A DNA stretch of 64,000 nt from Lachancea thermotolerans CBS 6340 (GCF_000142805.1 NC_013084.1:372001-436000), one strand, 5' to 3'. Counted from the stretch's first letter, positions 1 through 11,145 are shown. Translations and numbers: made by a program. The notes: generated by a model from the sequence alone, not told the origin.

Positions 1-1
1 G

Positions 2-388
2 CTGAGACCTTCAGATCCTAAGGAATGGGCTGATGCTATTGAAGAGTCTCGGGACTTTATAAAAGAAGTGGACAACATTTTCAAAAACAACGGCCCTGAG
101 AGGGTCAAAAAGTTGTTCTCAAGAACAGCCATGACCAATCAATTTGAGAAAAACATTCAAGATATATCATGGAAAACTGACAAGAAAAGTTGGCTGGGTT
201 ATATTATGTTTATTTCTTCGGTTCTCTCGGTGATTTTTCCAGCTGCATTGCTCATGGGGTGTAATTCTTTGAGCTTTTGTGTGCTAAACGCTACTTTGGT
301 CATTCTTTTTCACTCTGTCCCAACTTTAATGTGTATAGTCAGTGCGGTTCTTCTGACGCGCTTGTTTGAAGTGTTGATCCAGAAATAG
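2..388 (+). CDS. 3' end of an unrecognised membrane protein gene (cut by the window edge)
   Basis: The frame is open from the first bases of the window to a TAG at 386-388, so the gene starts to the left. The visible 128 residues begin with a charged, probably helical part (PSDPKEWADAIEESRDF...). They end with two strong hydrophobic segments (about LGYIMFISSVLSVIFPAALLMG and FCVLNATLVILFHSVPTLMCIVSAVLL), which suggests a two-pass C-terminal membrane anchor. The frame has no early ATG, in keeping with a truncated gene. I do not recognise the family. It is not ALG2 or TYW1, which flank this block in S. cerevisiae, so it is probably a lineage-specific or relocated gene. It faces SGF73 tail to tail with about 64 bp between stops. 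Confidence 0.6.
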   Translation: MRPSDPKEWADAIEESRDFIKEVDNIFKNNGPERVKKLFSRTAMTNQFEKNIQDISWKTDKKSWLGYIMFISSVLSVIFPAALLMGCNSLSFCVLNATLVILFHSVPTLMCIVSAVLLTRLFEVLIQK

Positions 389-452
389 TTCTAGCGCCAA
401 GCGCCTCGAATAATACTTCATATTAATGATATTTGCGAAAAATCCTAATTAA

Positions 453-939
453 TTAGCTTGCACCCCCGCTGTCATATTCAGCGTTACTTACCCTTGAATT
501 GAGCTGTTGACCCGTGGTTTGATTGAGTGGGCTACTGTTGCTACGGCTGTTACTTGCCATATTGACGGGTGATCCCACACTTGAGGCAGTGCCATTAACC
601 ATGCCTGTGTTTTGAGGCTTGGGGCCGCTTTGCATAAGCTTTGTTGCTGTTGCCAAGTGAAACGCAGCGGCCTCAAAACGCTGCTGCTGAACTTGCTGTT
701 GTCGTAACCTCTGCTGCTGCTTTTGAATACCTTGAGGAGTTAAACCTGTTTCTAAATCACCCTGAGAAAGAGAAGTATAGTTTTTCGGTTGAACAAGTCC
801 GTTCGAAAGTTGTTGGGATTGTGGGTGATTTTGATATTGCTGAGGGACGGGATTGAAGTGCTGCGTTTGACTACCCTGTCTACTTTGATTTTGAAGTTGC
901 TGCTGCTGCTGTTGTTGTTGTTGCTGTTGCTGCTGGTGC

Positions 940-1006
<67 letters not shown>

Positions 1007-2153
1007 GCTGCTGTGCAAGCATCTGAGCTTGCAACATACGTTGTTGCTGAAGCTTTTGCTTCTGCTGGGGTGTGAGATTATTGGGATTCATTTGATTAAT
1101 GAGTTGAGGTGTACGAATACGGAAGGTATAGTCAGTTGTTCTGTCGAGATCTATGCATCCGACTCGCGAGTGAATTGCGCCATATCCAGGGGCGCTAAAT
1201 CCTGGGCGGACTGAGAATGACGAGGCAAACATTTCTCGCATTCTGAAGTATTTGGTTCGGCTCCTTGACGATGCTAACACGTTAGTCTCCAATGGGAGTG
1301 GGAAAGACCTAGATACTCCATTTAAGACTTGAGTTGTCTCTTCCTCAGGAGTCAAGGTTGACATAGACCCATCTCCACTATGTACTGAATGACCTTGATT
1401 TGTGGAATTGGATTGCTGTCCTGGTTTCGCACGAAGTTTAGTATTATTGCCTGTCTTCAGCTGGTTTTTCTTTTGGTAGTGACTCAGTAAAACGTCAAAC
1501 GGTTCTGATCTCCCTTCGACGGCACGCTTAGTACCAACTGAGTGTGATTTACAGGTCAGGGAGCGGCCGCAATAGCCTCCCTCTGGAAGTTCTACACCGC
1601 ATTGCTTGTCAAAATCAATAAGATGCTTTTCAGTTGGGTTTCTTTGCTTGATTCGCCTCTTCGCCTTTGACGATGCGGGAGTTGCAGTTGTCTTGCGTTG
1701 TTTCTTGATAGCCGGGCTACTCTCAGGATCTGGATCATGCCCGAATGGAGTAGACCTTTTAGAATTCGAAGGGTTATTTTTTTTCTTGATTGATGACGAT
1801 GACATATCAACGGGTTGTTCTTGCTCTTCGACCTTAACGCTGTTTGGCAATGGATGTTCTGGGAGTCCTTTGCAGTACGTTTGTAGATGCTCAACAATTG
1901 CACTTAGGCTTACAGGCTTCCCACAGCCGTCGCAAATTCTATAGTCGAGGGGTTTGTCTAATGGGTTCTTGATGATACTGGCTGAATCGCGAAAGTAATC
2001 GCTATGTGAGGGGGGCTTCTCGCTTTTTGACCGCTCACTTTTAGCGATGGAGATTAGCTCCTTCCAATTTGGTGTGGAGCTTGCAGTCCTTGGTTCCAAG
2101 TCTTTCTGAATATCCTTCCTTAATCCTTTGATTTCAGAGTGGATATCGGTCAT
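453..2153 (-). CDS. SGF73: Sgf73, SAGA deubiquitinase-module subunit (ataxin-7 orthologue)
   Basis: 566 residues from the ATG at 2153; the longer frame to 2234 begins with GTG and was not used. A small zinc-finger-like motif (ICDGCGKP...HLQTYC, about residues 70-93) is followed by the SCA7 domain (about 176-232, [24 protein letters not shown]), which are the hallmarks of Sgf73/ataxin-7. In yeast the N-terminal part anchors Ubp8-Sgf11-Sus1, and the SCA7 domain binds nucleosomes. The C-terminal third is rich in Q, N and S and carries a long polyglutamine run (about residues 381-419). The homologous S. cerevisiae protein is somewhat longer (657 aa). The neighbour NPY1 is also its neighbour on S. 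cerevisiae chromosome VII. Confidence 0.93.
897..1013 (-). repeat. CAA/CAG trinucleotide tract encoding polyglutamine in Sgf73
   Basis: On the minus strand 39 successive codons read 25 Gln, one His (codon at 936-938) and 13 Gln. Most are CAA with scattered CAG, so the tract is an interrupted microsatellite and likely to vary in length between strains. More Q-rich stretches follow towards the C-terminus. Confidence 0.95.
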
Positions 2154-2595
2154 ACTATGGTGATGCGGGGATCTGCGGCAAAGAGGAAGAGAAGAAGAAG
2201 AAGAAAAGATTTTGTTTGTGACCGCTCGGTTCACCAGCTAATTGTTGTTAAGACCAGTTTCCTATGAATCCAGGTTCAGTTTCACCTCGTTTGATTTTTG
2301 CTGGGTTCCTTGGCTCAAAGTAATTTCGAAAGGTGGTCATTTTCACCGTGATCACAGCATCGTAAACAACGTTGATACAAAGATATAATTGACTTACAAA
2401 CCGGGTTATATATCATGATTTCTAATCTCTGTGCTACTGGTCTGTAAATATTTGAATCTTTTTGGGTGTAAGATTCGAACATTTGGAGACACGACCTGTT
2501 GCCTGCTATGCTACTCTATTCTGTGAAAATATTAGTGTCTGTACGTATCGGGAACCGAGCCTTGAACAGAACACAACAATCATGGCCACTAGCTC
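2154..2595. other. Intergenic: SGF73 promoter and PGC1 3' flank
   Basis: About 440 bp between the SGF73 start and the PGC1 stop, both on the minus strand. No supported gene. It is moderately AT-rich around 2380-2470, as expected for promoter and 3' UTR sequence. Confidence 0.6.
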
Positions 2596-3561
2596 TCAGA
2601 GAAAATGGATTATTCTCATGAACTTTATAAACAGTAAGGAGAAAGAGAAGTTGCCGAAAACCTTGTACTGTGCCCAAGGAGAAAATAAAAATTCAATTGT
2701 TAGCCGGTAGATGACTAAGAAGCCATAAAATCTGAAACCTTCTCTAGAAATGAAAAACGGCCTTTTGAACGTAGTCTTACTACGTTCATATTGCCCAATA
2801 GCACCGCGTGCTTCAACAGGGAAATCTGTGACAAATCCGGATATGGGAAGCGCATTACAGTACTTGAAATCTACGGCATGGTTGATGGTCCAAACGAAGA
2901 TTTCGACGTTGTTTTGCTGAAAGTAATGCAGCCACTTTTTCTGAAATGTTTTGCTCCACGTCGAAACGAAATGCATGCTAACACCACTTAGCCGGAAGTG
3001 TGGGGAATTGAGCTCTCGGGAATACTCCACAAAAGACTTTGCGACTTCCAGCGATAGCGATATGCAAGCCACCTGGAAGTCTTTGATGACACCGGTCTCC
3101 ATGCCGTAGCGAAACCAGTCCACGGTCCAGAGTCCCCATATTACTCGTTCCCGCCAAAACAGCAAGTCTTCTTTTGTGCTTAGCATTTCCGCCACACTTT
3201 TGAGCATGATTTCCTGGTCGTTTGTGAACTTGATATCCAGCATCAACTTCATTGAAGGATTGTCTACGATCCATCGTAAAACCTGCTTGAGTGAGGGCAT
3301 TTTCTGGTCCTGGAATCGGGCATCCTTGCAATTCAGGCTTTGTAACGCATCCCAGTTCGTTTCGCTGATCACATAGTTTTTATCCCAACATCGCTGAGTA
3401 TCTTGGTCGTGGTTGATAACTACCACTCCGTCCTTTGACATTTGAAGGTCAGTTTCAATAACGTCAACATTGGCCTCTTTTGCCTTGTTGAACGCCAGAA
3501 TAGTGTTCTCTGGATAATACCCTCTATATGCCCTATGGCCTATGATCTTAGCAGTTGCCAT
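2596..3561 (-). CDS. PGC1: Pgc1, phosphatidylglycerol phospholipase C
   Basis: 321 residues from the ATG at 3561, the same length and same start context as S. cerevisiae Pgc1; the upstream extension to 3624 begins with TTG. It is a glycerophosphodiester phosphodiesterase-fold enzyme that cleaves phosphatidylglycerol to diacylglycerol and glycerol phosphate and so limits PG in mitochondria and lipid droplets. Catalytic motifs are GHRAYRGYYPENT (about 8-20), with the active-site His-Arg and Glu-Asn, and VIETDLQMSKDG, with the metal-binding Glu and Asp. The hydrophobic tail ends in the conserved FMRIIHFL, like the membrane-anchoring tail of the yeast enzyme. Confidence 0.95.
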   Translation of the reverse strand: MATAKIIGHRAYRGYYPENTILAFNKAKEANVDVIETDLQMSKDGVVVINHDQDTQRCWDKNYVISETNWDALQSLNCKDARFQDQKMPSLKQVLRWIVDNPSMKLMLDIKFTNDQEIMLKSVAEMLSTKEDLLFWRERVIWGLWTVDWFRYGMETGVIKDFQVACISLSLEVAKSFVEYSRELNSPHFRLSGVSMHFVSTWSKTFQKKWLHYFQQNNVEIFVWTINHAVDFKYCNALPISGFVTDFPVEARGAIGQYERSKTTFKRPFFISREGFRFYGFLVIYRLTIEFLFSPWAQYKVFGNFSFSLLFIKFMRIIHFL

Positions 3562-3791
3562 TGCTTTGTCGCTTACTCTTCTTGCTGCTTCTTGCCAGCA
3601 CTCCTCGAGTCCCAACTTATTCAAGCAACCCAGAACACCTTAACCGACGCTCACGTGGTTAGAACAAAGTTTATTGAGGGCATCAGGAGGCGACAGGCAG
3701 AGAAAGTTAGACTAAGGCTCGAACCCTAATTTTGCCGGCAATACGAATAAATCAGCGAAACAGTAGCTCGAACTATCTACATTTTTTGTAT

Positions 3792-4874
3792 TTAAGGACC
3801 TTTGCGCAACTCAGCACTCTTTTTGACAACAAAGCCCATCAACATGTGAGCGATGGATCTGTCGTTTGGAAGGTTCAGTCCTGTGGATTCATCTTGAATA
3901 AATCCCGATTCACTGTCCTCGAGCTTTAGTATTCTTTCAAGAGCAGAGCATGGGACCCAACGTACTTCATCCAGTTCGCAATCGTGTGTTAGATCCGGTG
4001 TTTGCGTGTCATCTGCGATGGCCACACAACCGATCATTAAGTTGTTAGGGAACGGCCATGGCTGACTTGCTATAATTTCGACTTCTTGGGTATCCAATCC
4101 CGTTTCTTCCCAAATTTCGCGAGCCACAGCGACCTCTAAAGTCTCGCTTGGCTCCACGAACCCGCTTACACAACTGTAAAGCTTTCTCTCCTTGTTTCTA
4201 GGCATCCCAGACCTACAGAGGAGTATTTTGGAATAGTCTTTGTTAGTGATGGCACTGATGACTACTGCATCTGTTCTGGGAAAGCACGAATTGGAAACAC
4301 TTTTATTGGACTTGCAATCGTCGTTGTCGCATTTGAGCTGCGTTCCTGCGTAGACGGGTTTTGTCTTGGAGCCGCACAACGAACAGAACTTGTGTGTGTC
4401 GAGCCATTGCAGGTACATTCGAGCCTGCGACACAATACTGGAATCTTCGACCGTCAATTTATTGAGATCGCGAAAGGACTCGACCTTCTTGTAAGGCTTG
4501 GAAGAGTCCAGTAGGCTACTATCGGACAGTCTCTGGATGGAGACATCTATCGCAAATGTTGGGGTTCCTCTATACTTTGATTTGTAAACGAAGTCCGACT
4601 TTTGAGATAAAAGCAGCCCTAAGAAGACAAGGTTCGAGGAGATTGAGCCTTGAGACGTAAGGTTGGCAACCTCAGCTTTTTTCAGTTTCAAAATAAACCC
4701 GGTGCGCTCATTCACATATGGTAGGTAGTTGTCGAATGGAACAAATTGCGTTTCATTGTGAGCCAATGCATCTTCCAAGAATTGCGGGTCTTTGCGCAAG
4801 AAAGAGACTCTATTCAGTACTTCTTGGCTATAGTGGAGAGAGTGAGTCAAAGGACGAGTTGCTAAGGTACTCAT
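3792..4874 (-). CDS. NPY1: Npy1, NADH pyrophosphatase (Nudix, NudC type)
   Basis: 360 residues from an ATG. The order is an N-terminal domain, a zinc ribbon (CSLCG...CDNDDC, starting near residue 162), and the Nudix box GFVEPSETLEVAVAREIWEETGLD (about 240-263), which fits G-x5-E-x7-REUxEExGU. The NADH-specific SQPWPFP motif follows. Enzymes of this class hydrolyse NADH to NMNH and AMP and can remove NAD caps from RNA. The S. cerevisiae protein is peroxisomal. This copy ends in ...AELRKGP and shows no SKL-like tripeptide, so its location is uncertain. The neighbouring SGF73-NPY1 pair is conserved with chromosome VII. Confidence 0.93.
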   Translation of the reverse strand: MSTLATRPLTHSLHYSQEVLNRVSFLRKDPQFLEDALAHNETQFVPFDNYLPYVNERTGFILKLKKAEVANLTSQGSISSNLVFLGLLLSQKSDFVYKSKYRGTPTFAIDVSIQRLSDSSLLDSSKPYKKVESFRDLNKLTVEDSSIVSQARMYLQWLDTHKFCSLCGSKTKPVYAGTQLKCDNDDCKSNKSVSNSCFPRTDAVVISAITNKDYSKILLCRSGMPRNKERKLYSCVSGFVEPSETLEVAVAREIWEETGLDTQEVEIIASQPWPFPNNLMIGCVAIADDTQTPDLTHDCELDEVRWVPCSALERILKLEDSESGFIQDESTGLNLPNDRSIAHMLMGFVVKKSAELRKGP

Positions 4875-6343
4875 GCTTCACTGGTCGCTTCAAGCCAAAT
4901 TCTGTTATCAAGTCTCTAACTTCACGAAACCCACGCCAAAAATTGATTCTTACGTTATTTAGGAGATAAAAATCAACGGAGTTTACTTCCAATAATCATG
5001 CTTTTCTCCGATTCACAATACTTGCAGTATTCGCAAGCCAAAGATGGAGGTTTAAGAAAGCGGCTCAAGTATTGGTATGCGGCTAGCGATCATATGCCGC
5101 AACGTACTGCGAAGTGGTTGTTAAATTCATTGGCAGATTCAGATCTCGTCCGGCCCTTGAAGACAAAGCAAGCTTGTTTCTGTAAATAGAGAAGCGCCCG
5201 CGCACCACTGGAAAGTTCTCGTACATTGCAAGGCTCCGTGGCCCGGAGCTGAACGCCCCTTGACGCCGCTGCCATTTGATGTATCAATTTCCAAACTCCC
5301 GAGTTGTCGCGCCGCGAAGGCGCTAATGATTGCTAAAATGTCTTGAAGAGATCTTGGCAGAGTCGAGGTTCGAAGCATGTGTATCGGATTCGAAGTAACC
5401 ACTTTACGAGAAAGCTTTTAAGGGCAGCAATACTACAAGCGCGCTTTTTAGAAGGCGCGACGAAGCCTAAAAAAGTTGTCAGTGACGGTTTTGGAAAGCA
5501 AGGTACCTCATCTCGGAATGGAGGGCGGCAACCTATTTCAGTTACCGTCACATGCCATTTCCTAACAAGCAGTTCAGTGGTCAGTGCGAGCATAATAATC
5601 GGAGATCACCGACACCCAGACGATCTTTGAAATCTCAGTATTCCATTCCTGTCCATCCCCCTTATGTCACCAAATTACTATCGATTAAGCAGGTAGGTCA
5701 CCAAGAAAACATAGAAGGGTACTGATCCATAGTTCCCGGACGCGCTATCTTGTGCTTCTTACAGGACAAACTCAGGGCTCACAATATCTTTGGGAGTGCT
5801 GCAGCGACCTCGCATTTCAGTCGAGACCTAGCGGCCTGAATACGAGTGCAACTTTTGCTACGAAATCGGCGGAAACCCTTCGGAGTACCTAACGACCAAC
5901 TAAGGCTATGCGACTTGTTTTTTAATCAGTATAACATTGTTTCTGTCTAATAAGCGAAACGAAACAGACGAGAAGGCATATATGTCAGCTTGAAGATCAA
6001 GTCGTTGAATAAATATTGCTCTAATACTCAACATAAATGCTAAGCATCGGCCACATAGGCACGAGCGGCCCACCATAATGGCTTGGCCGCTGACACCAGT
6101 TTGTCACTGACATTCATTAATCACGTAGTTTAATCAACATCACGGTCCACGACATGTCGAACGCTGCCACAAGAGAAAATTTTTAAGGAGATTCATTTTA
6201 GAACAGATGCTGATACAGTTCTCCACACAACCATCAAGGTCAACAACTTGAGCTCTGATCGCTTACTGTGAGTGTGCTTGAAGCGAGGTTGTTCTTGTTG
6301 GGAAATCTGTGAGCTTAGACTTAGGATAGACAAAACGGCGAAT
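4875..6343. other. Long intergenic region between NPY1 and HRR25 (divergent promoters)
   Basis: About 1.47 kb without a convincing gene; the small ORFs here overlap one another and several lack ATG. It contains GC-rich stretches with good inverted repeats: GCTCCG/CGGAGC at 5233-5249, and AGCGGCC/GGCCGCT at 6064-6091 with an inner CCAT/ATGG. Its size is larger than two promoters need, so a non-coding RNA or lineage-specific regulatory sequence is possible. I could not identify one. Confidence 0.5.
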
Positions 6344-7798
6344 ATGGACTTGAGAGTTGGAAGAAAATATCGTATTGGCAGAAAGATCGGAAGCGGCTCG
6401 TTCGGAGACATCTACCATGGAACCAACCTGATTAGTGGAGAAGAAGTTGCGATCAAGCTAGAATCGATAAGATCAAGGCACCCGCAGTTAGATTACGAAT
6501 CGCGTGTCTACAAGTACCTGAGCGGGGGCATCGGTATTCCGTTCATAAGGTGGTTTGGGCGCGAGGGCGAGTATAATGCGATGGTGATCGACTTACTGGG
6601 CCCGTCCCTCGAGGACCTATTCAACTACTGCCACCGCAAGTTCTCTTTCAAAACTGTGATCATGTTGGCGCTACAAATGATATGCCGCATCCAGTACATA
6701 CACGGCCGCTCTTTCATCCACCGAGACATCAAGCCCGACAACTTTCTTATGGGCGTTGGGCGCCGCGGGTCCACTGTCCATGTGATCGACTTTGGGCTTT
6801 CCAAAAAGTATCGTGACTTTTCTACACATCATCATATTCCGTACCGTGAAAACAAAAACTTGACCGGAACTGCGAGGTACGCATCCGTCAACACGCATTT
6901 GGGTATCGAACAGTCTCGTAGAGATGACCTAGAAAGTTTGGGGTACGTGCTAATCTACTTCTGCAAGGGGTCTCTACCATGGCAGGGCCTGAAGGCGACC
7001 ACCAAACGCCAGAAGTACGACCGTATTATGGAGAAGAAACTCTGCATCAATGTGGACCAGCTATGTGCGGGTCTGCCTATGGAGTTTGTTGAGTACACGC
7101 GTTACTGCCGTAACCTGCGGTTTGACGAAAGACCAGACTACCTGTACTTGGCAAGGCTTTTCAAGGACCTGGGCATCAAGTTGGACTACCACAACGACCA
7201 CTTGTTTGACTGGACTATGCTCCGCTACACCAAGGCGATGATTGAGAAGCAGCGCGCCCTGGGTGAGCAGCCACAGCAACCTGATGAAGGCAAGGATGAA
7301 GAATCTAAGACGGAGTCCTTCAACAGAGTAAAACAGTTGGCAATGAAGAAGTTTTCAACGCACTTCCACTACTGCAAGCCTGAAGACAAGCACCACCCCT
7401 CACCTGAGGAGATCAAGCAGCAAACTGCTCAAAACAACAATGCTGCCTCGTCCATCCCACAGGACTTGCTCAGCGCGATTGACAAGGACATGGACAGTCT
7501 CAAGCAGAATGTGGTACAGGCTCCCGAGGCCGTTCCGCAGCCCTCGTTGCAGCCCCAGATGCAGCAGCAGCAGTACCAGCCCGTCCAGAGACAAGCGCCC
7601 ATTGCTGAACCTTTGCTCCAGCGCCAGCAGGAGCAGCAGCAAGGCCAGCAAGAGCGCCAGTTAGACGCTCTTCAATCTGCCACAAACAACGCGTCACCTT
7701 ACGCCCCCCAGCAGTCGCAGGCTCGCAAGCCTGCTCTCAACACTACACAGTATCCTCCCGCAAACGCTGGGCCTTCCGGTGGGGATATCTGGCTGTAG
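6344..7798 (+). CDS. HRR25: Hrr25, casein kinase I delta/epsilon
   Basis: 484 residues from the ATG at 6344 (S. cerevisiae 494). The CK1 kinase domain covers about residues 1-295: glycine loop GSGSFG (16-21), HRDIKPDN catalytic loop, DFG, and the CK1-type LPWQGLKA region. A P/Q-rich low-complexity tail follows, as in the yeast orthologue. Hrr25 is an essential kinase acting in DNA repair, ER-Golgi traffic, monopolin at meiotic kinetochores, pre-40S ribosome maturation (Ltv1) and autophagy receptors. It is immediately followed by TPK2 on the same strand, as on S. cerevisiae chromosome XVI. Confidence 0.97.
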   Translation: MDLRVGRKYRIGRKIGSGSFGDIYHGTNLISGEEVAIKLESIRSRHPQLDYESRVYKYLSGGIGIPFIRWFGREGEYNAMVIDLLGPSLEDLFNYCHRKFSFKTVIMLALQMICRIQYIHGRSFIHRDIKPDNFLMGVGRRGSTVHVIDFGLSKKYRDFSTHHHIPYRENKNLTGTARYASVNTHLGIEQSRRDDLESLGYVLIYFCKGSLPWQGLKATTKRQKYDRIMEKKLCINVDQLCAGLPMEFVEYTRYCRNLRFDERPDYLYLARLFKDLGIKLDYHNDHLFDWTMLRYTKAMIEKQRALGEQPQQPDEGKDEESKTESFNRVKQLAMKKFSTHFHYCKPEDKHHPSPEEIKQQTAQNNNAASSIPQDLLSAIDKDMDSLKQNVVQAPEAVPQPSLQPQMQQQQYQPVQRQAPIAEPLLQRQQEQQQGQQERQLDALQSATNNASPYAPQQSQARKPALNTTQYPPANAGPSGGDIWL

Positions 7799-9110
7799 GG
7801 CAATTCGTAGGCTTACAGGGACTATAAAATCACCTCAACTGTCTCACTCGCTTACGCAGCAAAACGCTCGGCACCATCTCCATCCGTCACACACATTGCA
7901 TTTGGCATTAATTCATACTTTACTCTAGTCATAAAATGGATAATGGTAAGGATATAGGCTCCTTTTTAATATCGTTACACGCCTTCTTCGACACATCTTA
8001 ACTTCGTGTAACATGAGTATAGAATCATCGGCTTCAACTAGACTATCTTCGATGTCTGAGATGATATTCCGCCACAAGCACTCTTTGAATTTGTTAAACG
8101 ATAATGCCAGCAGCCTTGAAGTATGGGAAGCATGCAGATGGAAAGATTTAGATTACGACGTTCTCCTAGTCGTAGCCCTTGCAATGAGCGTGCTTTTTGA
8201 AGCCAAGACATTTCACTCGAGATATTTGACAAATAAGACGCAGTGTTGCCTGTCAAGTTTCTACGGGATAGTTCGCCTGTCTAGCTCCCTTCTCGCTGCC
8301 TAACTAGCGCGCGAGTTCCATACTGAAAGAGCTGTTTAGGGTTCGGGGCGTTTCTGACGGAAGGCTCTCTCCGTCTTAGCCGCCGACCGGAACTATTGCA
8401 CGTAAAACATGATTCAGAATGTGTCATCGCGTTCTTTCATGTGCTACGTTTTAACGGTCTGTCGCACACGGAACGAGACGGCGACAAGAACTTTGGGAAG
8501 TCAATTGGATGCTACAGATTTTGTTTGTTGTACTTCACCGCCAACTTTTTTAATCCTGGATGCGCGAAAATGCATTGAACCCAAGTCTCGAGCCGCATGC
8601 GCTGGATTGCAGGAGCAGTGAAGTACTAACTGGGGTGGCTCGATTGGCGGGGCGTTCAGAAGCTCATCACTTGGGCGCGGACTTTAGGTAGGTGTTTCCC
8701 TCTTTCGTGTTGTTCTGCCGCCTTGAAAGCACTATTCTGGAAACGCTAACAAAGGAGCACAACCCCCAAACAGCGGGCGCAAGGATGCTGCACTGAACGC
8801 AAGCGACTCTATTCGCGCAGGCCCAGAACGCCCGGCGTATGGAGTTTTGTCGTACTGACCTCATGTTACGGCTCCCCGGCTCGGAGCTTATCACTACACT
8901 GAACATCTCATATCACGTGTAACTCGATCTGTATCACTTTTCACGATTACCGGTCAAAGGTGCCCAACGTTCAGGTTCATCTGGGATATCGACCCCTTTG
9001 AAGCCGAGTGAAAAAGCAGTCCGGCGAACATAGAGGGACCATTGGTTTACAAAGGAGCTGCTACTCACCAAAGAGATTCTGCATAGCCTTCAGCTACGTT
9101 TCATCAAAGC
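7799..9110. other. Intergenic: HRR25 terminator and long TPK2 promoter
   Basis: About 1.3 kb. The longest ATG ORF (8013-8303, 96 codons) has no recognisable feature. There is a compact inverted repeat GACGGA/TCCGTC at 8356-8375 and one GTGTTTCCC motif near 8688, like the repeated motif upstream of RPB9. A CACGTG E-box lies near 8914. Long promoters are common for nutrient-regulated kinase genes. Confidence 0.5.
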
Positions 9111-10172
9111 ATGGAGTACCAGAACGAGGGTTACGGCCACTCTGTGGTGCCAGACAGACCCGGAATGGGAGAGCGTCAAAGATCGCTCCTACCACAGCGT
9201 TCAGCAGTTTCCAAAGGGAAGTACTCGCTGAATGATTTCCAGATACTACGTACGCTGGGGACAGGCTCATTCGGACGCGTGCACTTAGTGCGGTCCGTGC
9301 ACAACGGGCGCTACTATGCAATTAAGGTTCTCAAGAAAGAACAAGTCATCAGAATGAAGCAGATTGAGCACACGAACGATGAGCGGCGCATGCTTAAGCT
9401 GGTAGACCACCCATTCTTGATTCGCATGTGGGGTACGTTCCAGGATTCGCGCAATCTTTTCATGGTCATGGACTACATCGAAGGTGGTGAACTCTTCTCG
9501 TTGTTGCGTAAGTCTCAACGTTTTCCAAACCCAGTGGCCAAGTTCTATGCGGCCGAAGTAATTCTGGCCCTGGAGTATCTACATGCGCATGATATTATAT
9601 ATCGTGACCTCAAGCCGGAGAACATCTTGCTGGACCGTAACGGCCACATCAAGATCACGGACTTCGGCTTCGCCAAGGAGGTCGACACCGTCACTTGGAC
9701 TCTGTGTGGTACGCCAGACTACATTGCGCCTGAGGTCATCGCTACCAAGCCTTACAACAAGTCAGTCGATTGGTGGTCTCTGGGCATCCTTATCTTTGAA
9801 ATGCTTGCAGGATACACGCCTTTCTACGACGCGACGCCTATGAAAACTTACGAGAAGATTTTGCAAGGGAAGGTCGCGTATCCACCCTTCTTCCACCCGG
9901 ATGTGGTTGACCTGCTGTCTAAGCTAATCACCGCAGACCTGACCAGGAGATTGGGTAACTTGCAAAGCGGGCCCCAGGACGTCAAGTCGCATCCATGGTT
10001 CAGTGAAGTAATATGGGAAAAACTGCTAGCAAAGGACATTGAAACGCCATACGAGCCCCCAATAACCGCGGGAGTTGGTGACTCCTCGCTGTTTGACCAA
10101 TATCCCGAAGAGCAGCTCGACTACGGAAGTCAGGGAGATGACCCCTTTATGCAGTACTTCATCGATTTCTGA
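9111..10172 (+). CDS. TPK2: cAMP-dependent protein kinase catalytic subunit
   Basis: 353 residues from an ATG. AGC-kinase motifs are all present: [11 protein letters not shown] (about 50-60), [27 protein letters not shown], and the activation loop [15 protein letters not shown] with the phosphorylatable Thr. The C-terminal tail ends in FIDF, the hydrophobic motif that packs on the kinase core in PKA. The catalytic subunit is held inactive by the Bcy1 regulatory subunit and released by cAMP. Position after HRR25 points to TPK2 rather than TPK1 or TPK3. The N-terminus is short compared with S. cerevisiae (380 aa). Confidence 0.95.
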   Translation: MEYQNEGYGHSVVPDRPGMGERQRSLLPQRSAVSKGKYSLNDFQILRTLGTGSFGRVHLVRSVHNGRYYAIKVLKKEQVIRMKQIEHTNDERRMLKLVDHPFLIRMWGTFQDSRNLFMVMDYIEGGELFSLLRKSQRFPNPVAKFYAAEVILALEYLHAHDIIYRDLKPENILLDRNGHIKITDFGFAKEVDTVTWTLCGTPDYIAPEVIATKPYNKSVDWWSLGILIFEMLAGYTPFYDATPMKTYEKILQGKVAYPPFFHPDVVDLLSKLITADLTRRLGNLQSGPQDVKSHPWFSEVIWEKLLAKDIETPYEPPITAGVGDSSLFDQYPEEQLDYGSQGDDPFMQYFIDF

Positions 10173-10390
10173 TTGGGATGTCCTTGACAGAATATGTATT
10201 GTTTTTTGTATGCGCCCCTCGAACTAGTAGTGACAATGAAAGCTGTGCGCGGCCCCGGGAACTGCTTCCTTGAATGCCGTTTCAAACCTTGAATAAATCT
10301 GCGCTTGCTTGTGTGATTGTATATACAGGAGAAAAGCTATGGACAGCGTATGAGAGAGTTGTAAAAGGAAAGCTCGCTGAGGAAGACTCC

Positions 10391-10903
10391 TTACTCCAGC
10401 GCAACCTTGGCGCCCAAGGCCTCCAGCGAAGCCTTGATTTTGTCAGCATCCTCCTTGGCAACGTTGTCCTTGAGGATCTTGGGAGCGGCTTCGACGAACT
10501 TCTTGGCCTCAACCAACGACAGGCCGAGAAGGTTCTTGACCTCCTTGATGACCTTTGGTTTGGACTTGGCGTCGAAAGACTCCAGTTTTATGGCGAAAAT
10601 GGTCTTCTCTTCCTTGACCTCCTCCTCCTTGGCTTCCTCCGCGGCCGGCGCGGCTGCGCCAGCGGGCGCGGCCCCTGCCACGGGCATGGCAATGTCTGGG
10701 ATGTTGAGCTGGGTCTTGAGCTCGCTGATGAGGGCGGAGGTTTCCAGCAAAGTCAGCTTGGAGATGTCCTGGACGATTTTCTCGATCTTGGGGTCTACGG
10801 ACGCCGCGGCCTGAGTGCTGTTCAGGCGCACGCAGGCACGGGCTCTGACGGCCGGTAGTCTCGCCAGTTTCAAGGCTGATCTTCTAGTTCCGCGTACCAA
10901 CAT
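10391..10903 (-). CDS. MNP1: Mnp1, mitochondrial ribosomal protein bL12m
   Basis: 170 residues. The N-terminus (MLVRGTRRSALKLARLPAVRARAC...) is Arg-rich and lacks acids, as in a mitochondrial presequence. Then comes the L7/L12 N-terminal dimerisation helix region (about 40-75), an Ala-rich hinge (about 77-90), and the globular C-terminal domain (KTIFAIKLESFDAKSKPKVIKEVKN...). This is the bacterial-type L12 stalk that recruits translation factors to the mitochondrial ribosome. The neighbouring NPY1 and RPB9 match chromosome VII order. Confidence 0.95.
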   Translation of the reverse strand: MLVRGTRRSALKLARLPAVRARACVRLNSTQAAASVDPKIEKIVQDISKLTLLETSALISELKTQLNIPDIAMPVAGAAPAGAAAPAAEEAKEEEVKEEKTIFAIKLESFDAKSKPKVIKEVKNLLGLSLVEAKKFVEAAPKILKDNVAKEDADKIKASLEALGAKVALE

Positions 10904-11145
10904 TACTGCGCTTTTCCAATTCGCGTGCTAGCCCACAGGTGTCGCTGGGATCAGTGGGTTCAATACTGAGCAACAACCACTCACCGTGCGTCGTTTCCTT
11001 TCTACTAGCACTAAACACTTGAAAATTTTCCAATGCGGGAGTTCGTAGTTGGCGATTTGTATTTCGTACATATGGATCCTCGTCTTCTGCGATGTTTTCG
11101 TGGATCAGTATGTTTCACGTGACTCGACTCGGATATTTCCAGATT

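Noticed and set aside
8013-8303. ATG ORF of 96 codons between HRR25 and TPK2
   Set aside because: No family feature, odd composition, no synteny support; likely chance in a long promoter.
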